Shown here: positions 10,603-22,758 of the stretch, piece by piece | Numbering within the stretch: the stretch's first letter is position 1 | How the letters are laid out: each line of letters opens with the position of its first letter | DNA from: Pollenia angustigena | Taxonomy: Eukaryota; Arthropoda; Insecta; Diptera; Polleniidae | Assembly: GCA_930367215.1 (NCBI GenBank) | Contig: OV884060.1 | Location: forward strand, 175,905,253 to 175,969,252 | DNA: 64,000 bases | Reading direction: 5' to 3' | The notes under the pieces: model-generated | What the model was told of the DNA's origin: nothing | Database searches by the model: none | The model's input: only the letters and a program-made list of their open reading frames with translations | Position numbers and translations under genes: made by a program

Positions 10603-11345
10603 AAATGATTCAATTTTCTATAGAAATTTAATATTATCAAAAAATTTAAAACTTTGTTATCAAAAGAACTGCAATATTAAATAATTTTGTTAAGTATCGA
10701 TAAATTATCGAAATTTTTTTATTTAAAATAAATTTATTGATTGATATCATCAACAAATATCCTATTGCTTTTGATAACAATTCTATAAAAAATCGAAGTT
10801 ATCGATCATTTTGCTATATAAAATCGAAGTTAACGATAATTTTGACTATCGAAATGATTAAATTTTCTATAGAAATTTAAGATAACATAAAAATTTAAAA
10901 CTTTTTTATCAAAGGAATTGCAATATTGAATAAGTTTTTTAATATCGATAAATTATCGAAATGTTTTATTAAAAATAAATTTATTGATTGATATCATTGA
11001 CAAATTACCTATTGATATTGAAAAAAATATCAATAAAAATCGAAGTTATCGATAATTTTTCTACATAAAATCGAAGTTAACGATAATTTTGTCTATCGAA
11101 ATGCTTAAATTTTCTAAAGAAATGTAAGCTAACATAAAAATGTAAAACTTTTTTATCAAAAGAATTGCAATATGTATTGAAAAAGTTTTTTTAGTATCGA
11201 TAAGTTATCGAAATTTTTTTATTAAAAATTAATTTATTGATTAATATCATCGACAAATTACCTATTGCTATTGAAAAAAATTCTATAAAAAATCGAAGTT
11301 ATCGATAATTTTTCTATATAAAATCGAAGTTTTCGGTATTTTTTT
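10603..11345. repeat. satellite-like tandem array, three ~248-bp units
   Basis: Unit starts are at 10603, 10852 and 11099 (periods 249 and 247). Each begins 'aaatgattaaattttctat', contains 'tatcgataaattatcgaaat', 'atttattgattgatatcat' and two 'aaaatcgaagttatcgat' words. The third unit is slightly truncated. Units are ~85-90% alike by eye. Many short ATCGAT/TTATCGAA palindromes occur within. Confidence 0.9.
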
Positions 11346-11865
11346 TAAAGAAAATCGAAATTTTCAATCGTTTCATTAAAAAACAAAATAAATAAAAAAG
11401 CAGAAAAATTTTCTAAGAAAAATCAAAGTTATCTACCAAATTTCTGAAAAAATTCAAAGTTTTAAGAAATTTTGAAAAATTAAAATTTTTAAAATTTTCT
11501 TTAAGAAAATTTGGATTATTAAAAATTTCCCTAAAGAAAGATTTCCTGATCCAAAATAAGATTAACGAAAATTACCCAAGAGAATGTTTAATATATCAAA
11601 TTAATTTTTAAACAATTTTTTTTATAGAAAATTCGATTATCCAAATAGAAGAATATCAAAAATATACTTGAAAAAAGGTGTTTCTATTAAAAATTCGATT
11701 GTTGTTAATTTACGCTTAGAAAAATTTAGTTTGTAGAATATTTTTCCTGTAGAAAAGTGTTTCTATAGAAAATCGATTTTGGAAAATTATTCAGTAGAAT
11801 ATTTCGATTATTAAAAATTTCCCTTTAGAAAAGTTTGATTTTTAAAAATATTCTAATAGAAAATA
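11346..11865. repeat. degenerate 'aaaattttc / tagaaaa' low-complexity tract
   Basis: Short words such as 'tttctatagaaaa', 'aaaattcga' and 'aaaatttcc' recur irregularly. It grades from the 248-bp array and resembles 9150-9700 and 12870-13070. It may be decayed satellite or a decayed foldback element. Confidence 0.45.
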
Positions 11866-11868
11866 TTC

Positions 11869-11996
11869 TAATCGATTTCGAACGTTAACGTTCGCACAGA
11901 AAATTATATTGAAAATAAAAACAAAAACAAAATTCGAAAATTTGTTTTTGTTTTAAATGTTATTTTCTATGCGAACGTTGATGTTCGAAATCGTTT
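11869..11996. repeat. short foldback repeat
   Basis: The left arm 'cgatttcgaacgttaacg' pairs with 'cgttgatgttcgaaatcg' on the right. Extended pairing runs through 'agaaaat' and an 'aaaacaaaaacaaa' core. A second copy of this hairpin type is at 18773-18911, with half-copies near 22360 and 55760. Confidence 0.65.
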
Positions 11997-12210
11997 AACA
12001 GGCAGTAAATATTTTCTTTTAGAAAAATGTTCCTAAAAATTCGAATGTCAAAAACTTTATTTACATTAAGGGTGATGTCGCCTGCGACTCGTGTTTGTTG
12101 GCGGCAAGTGTAGAGAATCTTGCGGGGTAGTAAAAGTCGCATGTAATGAAATTTTAGTGACAATTTTGACACTTCTCATTTTCCTATTTCTCTCTTTTGT
12201 ATTTGTTATT

Positions 12211-12333
12211 TTATGTATGAGCAGTGTTGCCAGTTAGAATATTTTCAGCATCATCTAGGTCTAAAGTTTTGACAGCCAGATCAGTTAGGTCCACAATTTC
12301 TTTAATAGTTACTTCCTTAGCTAAATCAGACAT
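12211..12333 (-). CDS. candidate 40-residue small protein gene (unrecognised)
   Basis: The minus-strand ORF starts MSDLAKEVTI and ends with TAA at 12211-12213. The start context is AGCAAAATG, favourable in flies. The peptide is acidic and helix-like (E-I-V-D-L-x-D-L-A-V...L-D-L-D-D-A-E) and looks unlike chance translation of this AT-rich DNA. Upstream there is a possible 62-nt intron with a GTAAGG donor and ATATAG acceptor, then 'cagtgtggcca', close to the reverse complement of fly core-promoter Motif 1. An AATAAA lies ~150 nt beyond the stop. Against a real gene: the last codons read through 'ctggcaacactg', a typical hAT terminus, so this may be a host gene fragment captured or cut by a transposon. 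Confidence 0.3.
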   Translation of the reverse strand: MSDLAKEVTIKEIVDLTDLAVKTLDLDDAENILTGNTAHT

Positions 12334-12439
12334 TTTGCTTTTTAAAAATTGTAACTTTTCCTATATAAATTGTTGATAGTATTGCCTATTAAGTATATCA
12401 ATTCTTCATTTCTCAACCTTACAGTTAGTTATTTTATGG

Positions 12440-12452
12440 CCACACTGCTACG
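12440..12452 (-). promoter_or_regulatory. Motif 1-like core promoter element
   Basis: Minus strand 'gcagtgtggcca'. The fly Motif 1 (M1BP) consensus reads YGGTCACACTR, and this site differs at one position. It lies ~110 nt upstream of the 12333 ATG. It could equally be a hAT-like terminus, as 'cagtgttgccag' sits at the other end (12222-12233). Confidence 0.3.
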
Positions 12453-12455
12453 AAT

Positions 12456-13342
12456 GAGCGAATAAGAAGAATTGAACAATTAAAGGCCCAAGTATAATAT
12501 GCATGAGTTTGCTTAAATTATTTAAATTAATTTCCTAAATTAACAAAAAGCACCTCAAATGAATTTAAAAAAAACTAAAACCAAATCAAAAATCATTTTA
12601 TTCCGTGCGGAATGTGCGATCAGTTTCGCACTTTTCTTAACCAAATTTCATAAAACTTAATAAATAATTTCCTTAAGTTCAACATGGTTTGATACATATG
12701 ACTAACATGTATAAGCCAGCTTGGGCATATTATAGTTGGGCCTTAAATGTCAAAAAATCTCCTGGCTGTTGCAACAAAAATGTCTTTATGTAAATGCCCG
12801 AGGGTTTAAATAGGGACTCCAAAAGAAGCTGTAAGCAGAGTCGCAGCGACGTCAACCTTAATGTTATTCTGCTCTTATCGAAAATATTCCTATAGAAAAT
12901 CTTGCTGATCAAAATTTTTATATAGAAAAAATTTTTGACTATCGAATATTTTCCTATAAATGATTTCGACTATAGAAATTCTTTCCAATGAAAAATTAAA
13001 AATTTTTATATAGAAACTTTCAATTCTCAAGTTTTTATTTTGATTATCGAAATTATTCGTTCAAGTCTCTATTAAGTTTGGTTTCACACTTTAAAAGGTT
13101 TCTAACAGAAAGTCTTAGTTTATTGCTGAGAGGGGAGGGAAGAACAAAATGTTCTCTTTTACACTCCACCAATAAACTTCAACTTTCTGAAAGAAAACTT
13201 TCATAGTGTGAATCCAGACATACATATATACACATAAAAGCTCTCGTTTTTTTTCTTTCTTTAGAACAGTTATAGCCACTCCATAGGCTCGCGAGTCAGT
13301 CAATAATCGTATTTTTCACACAGACACGGACGGCAATTCACA
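12456..13342. other. non-coding, no gene seen
   Basis: AT-rich sequence with 'cctatagaaaa' type words between 12870 and 13060. No bounded element or convincing ORF. Confidence 0.4.
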
Positions 13343-13350
13343 TGTATACA

Positions 13351-14329
13351 CAGGGTTGTTAGGCTTTTTTCTTCAAAAATCGTCAAAAGTTTTAACAAAA
13401 TTCGTCAAAATCGTCATGAACAGATAACAAAATCGTCAACAAATCGTCAAATATTAATAATACATTTTTAGCAAAAAATTATATTTATGATAAAGAAAGT
13501 GATATGGTTAAGTTTTATTCTATTAATTTCAGCAAGTGGGCTGCAATATATTTATCATTTGAAAAGAAATACATAAGATAAAATATATTTTCATAGAAAC
13601 ATAACAAAGCTAGCGCTATCACTAATGCAAATTGTTTTTACTGTTGAAGGTGATAAACCAAGAGTTCTGTCTATATCAACCGTCTTTTTACCCGACTTGA
13701 AACGTTTTATTGCGTCCAATTTTAGTTCCAAACTAGTGCTTTTTCTTCACTTTGCACTCTTTTTCTACACAACTTCTTATTAAGAACTATGTTTAGAATA
13801 ACTTACCTAACAGAATTAAATGGGAACTCGCCTTTTAACACGCAAATAGAAAAATTCTTCACATACATATGATTATGACTTCAGCGAAAAAATGAAGTCG
13901 TATGTAGCGACGCAAAACGAAATCATTAAAACGCAAAGCGGATTTAACCAATTTTTAAAAAGCGGACCAAATAGGACCGACGCAAATCTAGGCTCTAGTG
14001 TATATTTTTTGCAGTATCGATGGCATGCATATATATTTGCTATTGTAGAATTCGAATTACTAGTGCTTCTAATGAAAACCACCTGTTTTGTGATGGGGAA
14101 GTACTTTTTTTGCTTAATTTCCAATTATTTTTGTATATCGAAAAATTGATTTTTACGTTTTGAACTGTTCCCAAAATAATTGTTAATATTTCTTGTAAGT
14201 ATTTTATTGATGCCAGAAAATCATCATAACACCATTATTTTTAGTTTAAAAATCGTCAATCGTCATTTTACTGCATTTTCTCAAAAAAATCGTCAAAATG
14301 ACGAAAAATCGTCACATCTAACAACCCTG
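13351..14329. mobile_element. non-autonomous hAT-like element, 979 bp, 8-bp TSD
   Basis: The exact duplication TGTATACA lies at 13343-13350 and 14330-14337. The terminal inverted repeats begin 'cagggttgttag'. Both subterminal regions carry several 'aaatcgtca' words (six or more on the left, several on the right). Clustered subterminal repeats are usual transposase-binding sites in hAT elements. No transposase was recognised, so it must have been mobilised in trans. Confidence 0.85.
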
Positions 14330-14337
14330 TGTATACA

Positions 14338-17300
14338 ACAACTTTGTTCGTTTCAAAACATCAGACTATCATCAATCTCTGCGACCGCACACAAGTACAT
14401 AATAGGTGTGTTCCACAAGATCTCGGGCATGCTCGCACTAATGAGAGTAAAATGAAAACTACTCTCTAAATTTGCCGAAACTACACAAAATTGCTGGAAC
14501 GCAAAAAACCATTTTTGCACTAATGCTGCTTACTTTTCAAATTAAGATCTATTTAAGTGATTTTAGACGTTAAAAACTCATAACATAATAAAACCAAAAC
14601 ATTTGCATCATTGTAATTTTTTATACTTTGTTTTTTATTTTATTAAAGATAAAGGAAAATATGTATGCAATAACGTTTTTACAACTTTAATTTTTTCACA
14701 AAAACCTAACATTTTGCTTTTTAATATGTTTTTTAATTAAAACTAAACATTTTCTTTTGCTTGTAAATTTCCTGAATTATTTATCAGTTTCATATGTAAA
14801 CAAAAACAGCTGATTGTTTTTTCTTGTCCGAACTTACCCAAAGAAAAAGTTCGTGCAAATTTGTACAGGAAATGAAAAAAATTACTCTTTCAATTACTCT
14901 CTTAATTGCACAAAAATTGTTATGTGGAACGCTTTTGGGTAACTTTGTGCAAGTTCGGACTGTTTCGTTATGCTTTGTGTGCGTGCGTTCGGGGCTTGGT
15001 TATCACTGGTTTAGAAACATCGATTGTTCTAAATTGTGTACCCTTATTTGCTCTTTAAATATTTTCATATAATTTTAATTATATTTGTATTCAAATTTAT
15101 ATTTTCTTTCAGTGTCTATCCATCAAGTGTTTGCCTGACATCATTTGTATTGTCTGATCATGTTGTTGGTTGTCGTGTTTTATTTTTAACCACAATAAAT
15201 TCAATTGATGTTTTTTTTTTTTTTGTTTTAATAAATTTTTACACACTGTATAATTTCATTTAATAAAAATCAAAAGTGACAATTGCCATTTTTATGATAC
15301 TTTAATCATCGAGTGTGCTTTTTTTCTTGAACTATTTGTTTTGTTATTGTCTACAATAAATTATGTGCGAATTAATGATAAAGACTGCGAAATCGCAGAG
15401 GGGATATTAATGAGACAGTGCAGTAGTAATGATAATTTAAAAAAAAAAAAAAAAACTTTGTTGTATAAACAAAATGACGTGTTTAATGGAGTTAATAAAA
15501 CTTTAAGCAATTTTTGAGCAAAACGCATAGTATATGTATTATAATGAATCGGAAAAGGGATTTTAAGAACTCTATTTCAGTTATTTGGAATCTTTAAAAT
15601 GTTAACTAATGTTACTATAGTTCGAAATATTTGCAACTTTCGCTCGAAATTTGTTCCATTCTCCCAAAAAAAAAATTATGGCGAATAGCAAAATTTTAAG
15701 GGATTATTTTTATTTTCTTACTGTTTTGGATTTTTTAATAAATTTTACACAATTTTTTTAATTAACTTCCATAAATATTTGTCATACATTTTGCGTTTTA
15801 ATTATTATTTAATTTTTTCACACATAAATTTAATTTCAATTACACGCATGTCACACACAGCCGCAGCCAGAAACTAAAATAAAAACAACAAGTATGTATG
15901 TAACTACAACAAGGCCCGTCTGTCCGTCCGTCTATCCGTTCAACCCATACACCAACCATTCATTGAAAACAAAAACGACTTATGGACAGACAGATTCATA
16001 CAAACATACTGTTATCTGCAAAGCCATTAAAAACTGAACAGATCTTTAGATGAGTGTAATGGGTTGGTTGGCATTGATTTACTATGTCGAGTTACTTATA
16101 AGTATAGACGAATCTTTGCCAGACAGTGTGAACACAGTGGAGTAAATCTTAAGTCTAATCATTCATTATTAACAACAGCCAACAACAGCAAATTTAACTG
16201 TTGCAATAATAACAACTGCAATAACAATGTGTGAATTTATTTAGAGTTGGGATCTTGGCAAAATGTTTGTCATTGTAGACTGTATTTAAAGGAATGAATT
16301 CAATGTTTGGGAAAAAAATTATTGTGTATTCTTAATGAAAACTTTTTGCTAACGAAAACATTTCAATAAAATATTTTAAATATCGAAAGTTTTTCACCAC
16401 CACAAAGAAGGATTGGCTTAACGCAGGTAGTGTAAATATCTAATTTGAGACCACGGGAAAAAACATTGGTTATATTGAAATTGTACATCTCAAGTAACAA
16501 AAGGATTAAATATCCTCTATGACTACTTTATTTAATACAAAAGCGGTGGTGTTGATAGTGTTAGTTCTCATAAGCTTTGTTTTTCTTGTATTGATCCGTA
16601 GTCCGACCTTCAAAGTGTTTTGCTAGTGCTTGGTTTTTCTTTGGTTTTTATAAGCATAGGCCATCTGCGTAATCCAGGCCGTTTAGTTTGGTAAAAAGAG
16701 TCTACTGTATACCGTTTGGAGCTTCTGCGAATAATAATTATGTCATAAAATTTGGCACCTAAAAGTTTTTAAATAGTATTTACCGTTTATTTGCACATCG
16801 GTTATAAGCATTTTACGCTTTTTTGCATCCAAACTTGCTATGTAAAATAACCGAAATTGTTTCGTGTATAAGCATATGCTTATCCTTATCCTGAGATATC
16901 ACAGTATAATACAACTTAGCAAATTGCCTTAAAAAAATTCTCATATAAGAATCGTTTTAAACTTGAGTCAAATATAATAAAATCGCACAAAAATTATTTC
17001 ATATAAATTAAATTTGCTGAATTCATCATCACATAAATCATGCACTTTCGCTGCTTTACTTGCAGCTTTTTTCACAATGCTGATGAAAATCAGCGAGTAT
17101 TTTTGAAAAACGCTGTGTATGCACATAAACGAGTTTTTTTTAAATGCATTTCTCGTTCAAAAGCACCAACGTGAAAATTCGGAAGTGCTTATAAGCGATA
17201 AATATTATATATCATTGTAAATTCTTATATCAGATTTTATGAAAATTGATTCATAATTAATCACATATTAAATATAAAGTTCATGCCCAAAAAATTCCAA

Positions 17301-18772
17301 TTTTAGTGAAGAGTATGAAAGATTCGGCACTGCCGCATAGTTTTCATAATTCTTATCGTGATTTCAACGGATTAAAGAACTTTATTCAATAGTTGGATTT
17401 TACTATTTCAAAAGTGCTCGTACACTTTACGGTAACCTTAAGATTAAAAATGGTTGCATTTTTTAAGTATGAATGAAACTATTTTAAATCGAGCATATTC
17501 TTAACAAATAAATGTTTAAGAAGTTCGGATATTAACGTCGTTATTTTTCAAATGATGAAGGTTTTTGCAGCAACCCTGTCATAGTTTAACAATATGACGT
17601 AGTAATATTGTTGACACCGCAAATATTTTTAAACTGTTTGAAAATAATTCTTTAAATACAACTGGAATATGATACATTATTTTGATTACAGAGTTAATCA
17701 AACAGATGGCACACCCCTAAAAATGTTGTGTTTAAAGTTACCCTTACAAACAATATTAAAAGGGGAAGTAAATGACCTTGAATATTATTTCAATGCAAAT
17801 GCCATAGACTTCGAATTCGAAATGAATATTGAGTATTTCAAACATGGATGAAGTCCGATAAGAGTACGAGTATCTACAAATCGCACTCATTTAACACTCT
17901 GACAACTTACTCTGCACTATAAATTAATAAAAAAAAAAGAAATGTTGCGCACCATTTGTCAAAGACCATTAAGACGATGATGGTGATGGCGAACGAGATG
18001 CCGATAACAATTTTGATGGTAATCGTCTGATGGCATGCGTAAACAAAATTAAATGCTTAAACTAAAAGCTTAACTGAGCATGCGTAAAATATACAGATTT
18101 GTTCTTGTTTCTTTTCGCAGTAGAAACTCTTAAATCGAGTGTAAATATGAAACATTTTGTAGCCATAAAGAAGAATTTATAGCGGACAAGCAAACCGACG
18201 AACAAGCGTTATTATAGTCGCAAAAAGTATTTGTAGAAATATTTTGATTGTTCCTGTGCAATTTCCGTTATTTTATTTTCTTCTTTTTTCAGGCGGCCTT
18301 TTTGTCTGATCGCTTTGAGTGCAAAACTTAATTTTTATTACTTTTTTTTTTTGGTTATTTGAATAAATTGTTTTGTTATTGTTTAGATATTTATCATAAT
18401 TTCTTATGTTAATTTTTAAGAAGTTTTTTCCGTTGCCATAAAAGAACTAAATATTATCACGTTTTAGTCGTATGATAGAAGTTCCCTAATTTAAATAAAT
18501 CACTTTTTAAATAAAATAGGGGAATAAACAAGACGATGGATGGTTTGTTTAGATGATTTAAAGAATCGTTGTAGGTACATATTAAAAACATATTTTTAAG
18601 AGAAATGTCCTACTGTGCGATTAATAGAAATACATATTAGCTTTAATTAATATTAGAAAGCTTTACAATTTAATCCGCATTTGTCCGAAAAGAAATACAT
18701 AAATGGCATATCATATTTCTTTGTGGGCAAAAAAAGATAATATTTCTAAAGTTGGTTATGTGTGGTTTATAG
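14338..18772. other. 4.4-kb non-coding stretch, mostly unassigned
   Basis: No ORF above 100 codons and no domain. A weak inverted pair ('gtccgaactt' near 14827 and 'aagttcggac' ending 14961) may be a decayed small MITE. The rest is AT-rich with homopolymer runs and may be intronic or intergenic. Confidence 0.4.
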
Positions 18773-18911
18773 AACACGAGCACAAAATTCGTCCGTTCAA
18801 CTTACATTTTAAGCAAAATCAAAATTTCCAAAAACTTTAAAACAAAAACAAACTTGGAAATTTTGTTTTTGTTTTAAATGTAAGTTAAACGGAGAAGTTT
18901 TGCGCTCGTGT
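18773..18911. repeat. foldback repeat with ~60-bp arms
   Basis: The left arm starts 'gaacacgagcacaaaattcg' and the right arm ends 'gttttgcgctcgtgttc'. Pairing continues through 'taacttacattt' and 'aaaatttcc' around an 'aaaacaaaaac' core. It is the same architecture as 11869-11996. Confidence 0.75.
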
Positions 18912-19060
18912 TCGTGTCATCTGGGAAAAACAGATGCAGAAATTACCAGAAACGGCAGGGTAATTACGGCTGACCGTGGTTCTATATCCGGCAGCCCGGG
19001 AACCAGTTAACCCCTGGTAGCTACTTCAGTCCGGAATTGGTTTTTGGTTGAGCCTGCCAC
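18912..19060. other. locally GC-richer fragment beside a transposon
   Basis: This ~150-bp stretch ('ccggcagcccgggaaccag') is notably GC-rich for the window and abuts the 19061 element. It may be a SINE or retroelement fragment, but I could not assign it. Confidence 0.3.
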
Positions 19061-20126
19061 ACACGCAAAGAAAAAACATGGTTGTGGTAAACATATTCTA
19101 AGAGCAACATATTATGATAAGAATTATGATTGTAGTCACCATATTAAGATTATTATTGAATCAAATTATGACTAAATATACTCGTACTATTACATCATAA
19201 TATTTTTCCCTTAATCATATTATTATTCTGTTAATCATACTAAGTTAAGAAGTAATCAAATTATTGTCATGTTAATCATAATAAGCTAAGAATTAATCAT
19301 ATTATCATCATGTTAATCATAATAAATTTAGAAGCAATCATATTATGATGCAGCACCTTTCATAGCTGTCATAAAAAAAAATAAATTTAAATATTTTTGA
19401 ATCGATTTTTTATTTTGTGGCTTTTTACAATTTTTCTTAATGTTAATCAAATAGCGGAGTTCAATATAAGGCTTGCAAAAGAGCAAATGAAAAATCTGTG
19501 GTTTTCATGGGCAACCGCGTGTGTCCATTTTTTCGATTTTAAGATGTTGATGAAATATCGTAGCACTTTTATAAAATATAACCAAATCTCTGTGTGTTTT
19601 GTTGTTGGATTTTACAAAAAAAAACTATGATATTTTGCAATTGCACTATTAAATCACTAATACTGAATGAACTCCGTTAATATTTTAATTTTTTAATATC
19701 TTTAAACTTATTTTTTTATGGAATTTTATCTTTTAATTGTTTAACCGCTCACAAATAAAAAAACGAAACAACTGCTTCAAAATTATTTTACAAATGGCGC
19801 TAACATAATATGATTAGAGTAAAAATAGTTTGATTGCATCTTTAACATAATATGATAAATGTATAGAAAGTTATCATGTTATGGCTATTAAATACCATGA
19901 TATGGTTGTGAGAATATAATATGTTAAGTTGTTAGAAAAATAATTATTTTTCGGTCAACAATACTCAAATTTATAATTGCGATAAACATTGATATGTCTA
20001 CAGTAACTATAATATTTTTAATATTAAATAAAAATAACAATTATTTGTGTACGACAACAATATATTGTTACATTAAACATAGTGTTGTTGCCGTAACCAT
20101 GCCCAACCATATTTTTTCTCTGCGTG
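19061..20126. mobile_element. TIR transposon family A, copy 1 (1.07 kb)
   Basis: Ends: 'acacgcaaagaaaaaacatg' left; reverse complement of the right 'cacgcagagaaaaaatatgg'. It is colinear with 45185-46499. Near the left end are three ~42-bp subrepeats ('tgttaatcataataag...aatcatattat'), while copy 2 has four. An ORF (19397-19630) is shared with copy 2 but lacks any transposase motif. No clean TSD is visible for this copy. The superfamily is unassigned. Confidence 0.8.
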
Positions 20127-21844
20127 CAGAAATCACATGGTGGCTGTAATTAAAACATCAAAATTGGGGTTATAAATAACAATTAAACTAAGATATCACT
20201 TAAAACGTTAAGCTTTTACCCACTGTGGGGAAGTTCGGCCTGCTAGCGGATATTTCTATGTGGCTTTAAACAAGAAGTGAACAGACTGGATTCTGCCAAA
20301 GTTGCCACCTGCGTATTCTGGTTGCGCTCGTACATCAGGGCATTGGTAAACGCATTGTTTGCCACCCATTTGTAAGACTACCATTAGATTAGGACATACA
20401 GCATGTGCCACTACTATCCGTCTGTGTGACAGGATGCAGGCCGCAATTTTGGAATTATTTGATGATTTCGCCTAGCCCCCATACAAAACATCGTACAAAT
20501 TAGGCGTTGACCAGTATAAACCGCTAACAACTTTGAAATCGTCGCAAAACTTTGTACGAGTTAGTTGTAACGAATTAATACATTAAATAGGTCTACAGCT
20601 GATTATAATAACTTTTATATAAGACCTATTCTTGAAAAAAGGTTTAACCCTCATTAAAACCTTGAAAAATTTTAAAATAATTTGAGAGGCTATGACTATA
20701 ATCAAACACTTTTTTCATAAACGACCATAACAAAGCGGACCAACAGAAGGAATCCATAATATATTGCCATTTCTGCAGTATTTGGACTATAACACTGTAC
20801 GACAAATTTAAACTTTTGGCCTTACACATGATCAAATTGACCAGATTCCGAAAATATAGCTTTAAAAAACAAGTACAAAGTATTTAAGCAATAAATCTGG
20901 CATTTCGATCAACGGGTGTAATGGGTGTAATCGAAACTTCCCCAAGTGATAGACAGGTGGATTCACATTAAAAATTGAATTGCGCGAAAATCCGCGAAAT
21001 TAATTGATCTAGAAAAACTGAAAAATATGTATATTTTGTTTTAGGCTATATTTTCAGAATCTGGACAGTATAATCATAGATGAAAAATCGTGTAGTACAG
21101 TGCAAAAAAAAAAACAGAATTCTTGTATGAAAACTCTGGCATATTTCTTGTGTAGCACAGTGTTTTGATTAAAATATTTGATTAAAATATACTTTTAAAT
21201 ATTCAAACTCCTAGATTTATTTCCCACTGTTAAACTTCAACTTTAACTCACAGCACGCAGGCAGGCAGTCAGTCAGTACTTTTAAAAAGCAAAGAAAGAA
21301 AGAATAAAAAATTGAGAATAAAGAATTGATCGTCTGTTTGTGCTTCATTTTCGTTAAATGGATTTAATATTTCGAACAAATTGTATTTACACACATACTA
21401 ACGTCAAGCATCTGCTCAGTTGTTATAAGTAATTCATCATCAAATATGAGGGCATTTGGGTTTTTTTCTTAATAATTTGCAAACATTTTTGGCCTTTTTA
21501 TTTTTTGGCGTTAAATTAAAAACCGGTTGTTAGATTTGTATGTGTTACTTTACTTTCCATATTTTTATTCTAATTGTTTAGTATTTTATTCAAATTGTTC
21601 ATAAATAGATTATGTAGGTTCATATATAGTGGATAAAGAACTGTTAATCTTAAAGAGATTCCCAATAAAAAGTTACAGCTAAATATTATACGACACTCAG
21701 AGGGTTGAAATTGACTAGAACTGATACCTTAGTCAAAAGCTGATCTTCATCCTTTAAAGTCCTGTTTGGAATTAGATGAAGCTAAAAAAAAAATTATACA
21801 TCGCTAATTGTTAAAATTACTGCTTTGAGTAACTTGTAACAGCG
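20127..21844. other. unassigned flank with a weak inverted pair
   Basis: 'cactgtggggaagttcg' (20220) and the reverse complement of 'aacttccccaagtg' (~20934-20947) could be ends of a ~730-bp element, but no target duplication was found. 20230-20470 is GC-richer than its surroundings with no recognisable protein. Confidence 0.3.
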
Positions 21845-21847
21845 TAA

Positions 21848-22243
21848 AGGCTCAGTTAGTCTTTACTTTCTGTTTCTGTTCTGTTCCGTGCCGTTCTGTT
21901 ACAAAATTGTGGTAGTTACTTTTTCTGTAGTAACTTATCAGCCATTTATGACAAATTTATTAGTTTTGCACCGTTCGTTGTTTATTTCAATAACTTTAAT
22001 GCACATGAATTTGAAGAAATTAAATTTTATGATTTCTTAAAATCAAAAAAACAGTTTATTTCAATAAAAATATGTATTTTTCATTATTTATTTTGCTGTC
22101 ACTTACAAATTCTTAACAATTTTTTGATTTAAACAACTGAACCGAAACAGAACAGAAAAACTAATCAATTTCATAGGTTTTTTAATAACAAAAACAAATC
22201 AGCTGATTCGTAACAGAACGGAAAGTAAAGACTAATTCTGCCT
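21848..22243. mobile_element. 396-bp MITE with TAA duplication (PIF/Harbinger-like)
   Basis: The inverted ends share 'ttagtctttactttc', with outer ends 'aggctcagttag' and 'aggcagaattag'. TAA lies at 21845-21847 and 22244-22246. A 3-bp TAA duplication is typical of PIF/Harbinger. Internally, 'cagctgatt' and 'ctgttctgtt' words also pair. Confidence 0.75.
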
Positions 22244-22429
22244 TAACAGTGAGCGAACAAAGTCAAATAATTATTACAAATTGCCGAGGTTATACATAAT
22301 TCAAAATTAAGATATTTCGAGAACTAACAAATATTTTTTATTAACTGCCTGTTTTTAGAACGCGAGTGCAAAAATTACTTGTTTAACTTAAATTTAAAAC
22401 CAAAACAAAATTTCAACGCCATTCCCCAT

Positions 22430-22700
22430 TCTCGGTAACTGCTTGGCCGACTTCATAGTAAGGCCCGATGACGCCGTTAATTGCATCAAACAGTCACTAT
22501 TTGTGAATGCATTGGCTTTTTAACAATCACTCGTGGACTCTCTTTTGCCCAAATGCGGCAATTCTGCTGGTTAACGAATCCACTGAGGTGAAAGTGTGCC
22601 TCGTCGCTGAAGATGAAGTGCACGCAATGATTTTAGCGCCCATTTTAGCCTTCAACAATCTTAACGCACTGCTCAATTGTGTACCTTCTTATGGTTAAAT
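22430..22700 (-). pseudogene. transposase remnant (DUF4817 / DDE_3 mariner-like)
   Basis: Minus-strand translation in two or more frames gives Y-T-I-E-Q-x-V-K-I-V-E (family N-terminus). It then runs straight into F-S-D-E-A-H-F-H-L-S-G-F-V-N-Q-Q-N-C-R-I-W (first catalytic aspartate region), K-P-M-H-S-Q, and G-V-I-G-P-Y-Y...V-T-E-N-G. The N-terminus is joined to the catalytic core with about 120 residues missing, so this is an internally deleted, frameshifted copy. It is the same family as 4980-5999. Confidence 0.7.
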
Positions 22701-22758
22701 TTGCCAACACTGGAACAAAGAAATATCAAATTTAGTTGGGCAAACAACTTGACGTTAA

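Noticed and set aside
14827..14961. Small MITE with 'gtccgaactt' ends
   Set aside because: Short imperfect pairing and no target duplication.
20219..20947. Element bounded by 'cactgtggggaagtt' and its inverse
   Set aside because: Only ~15 bp of imperfect pairing and no target duplication; noted as weak in the stretch entry.
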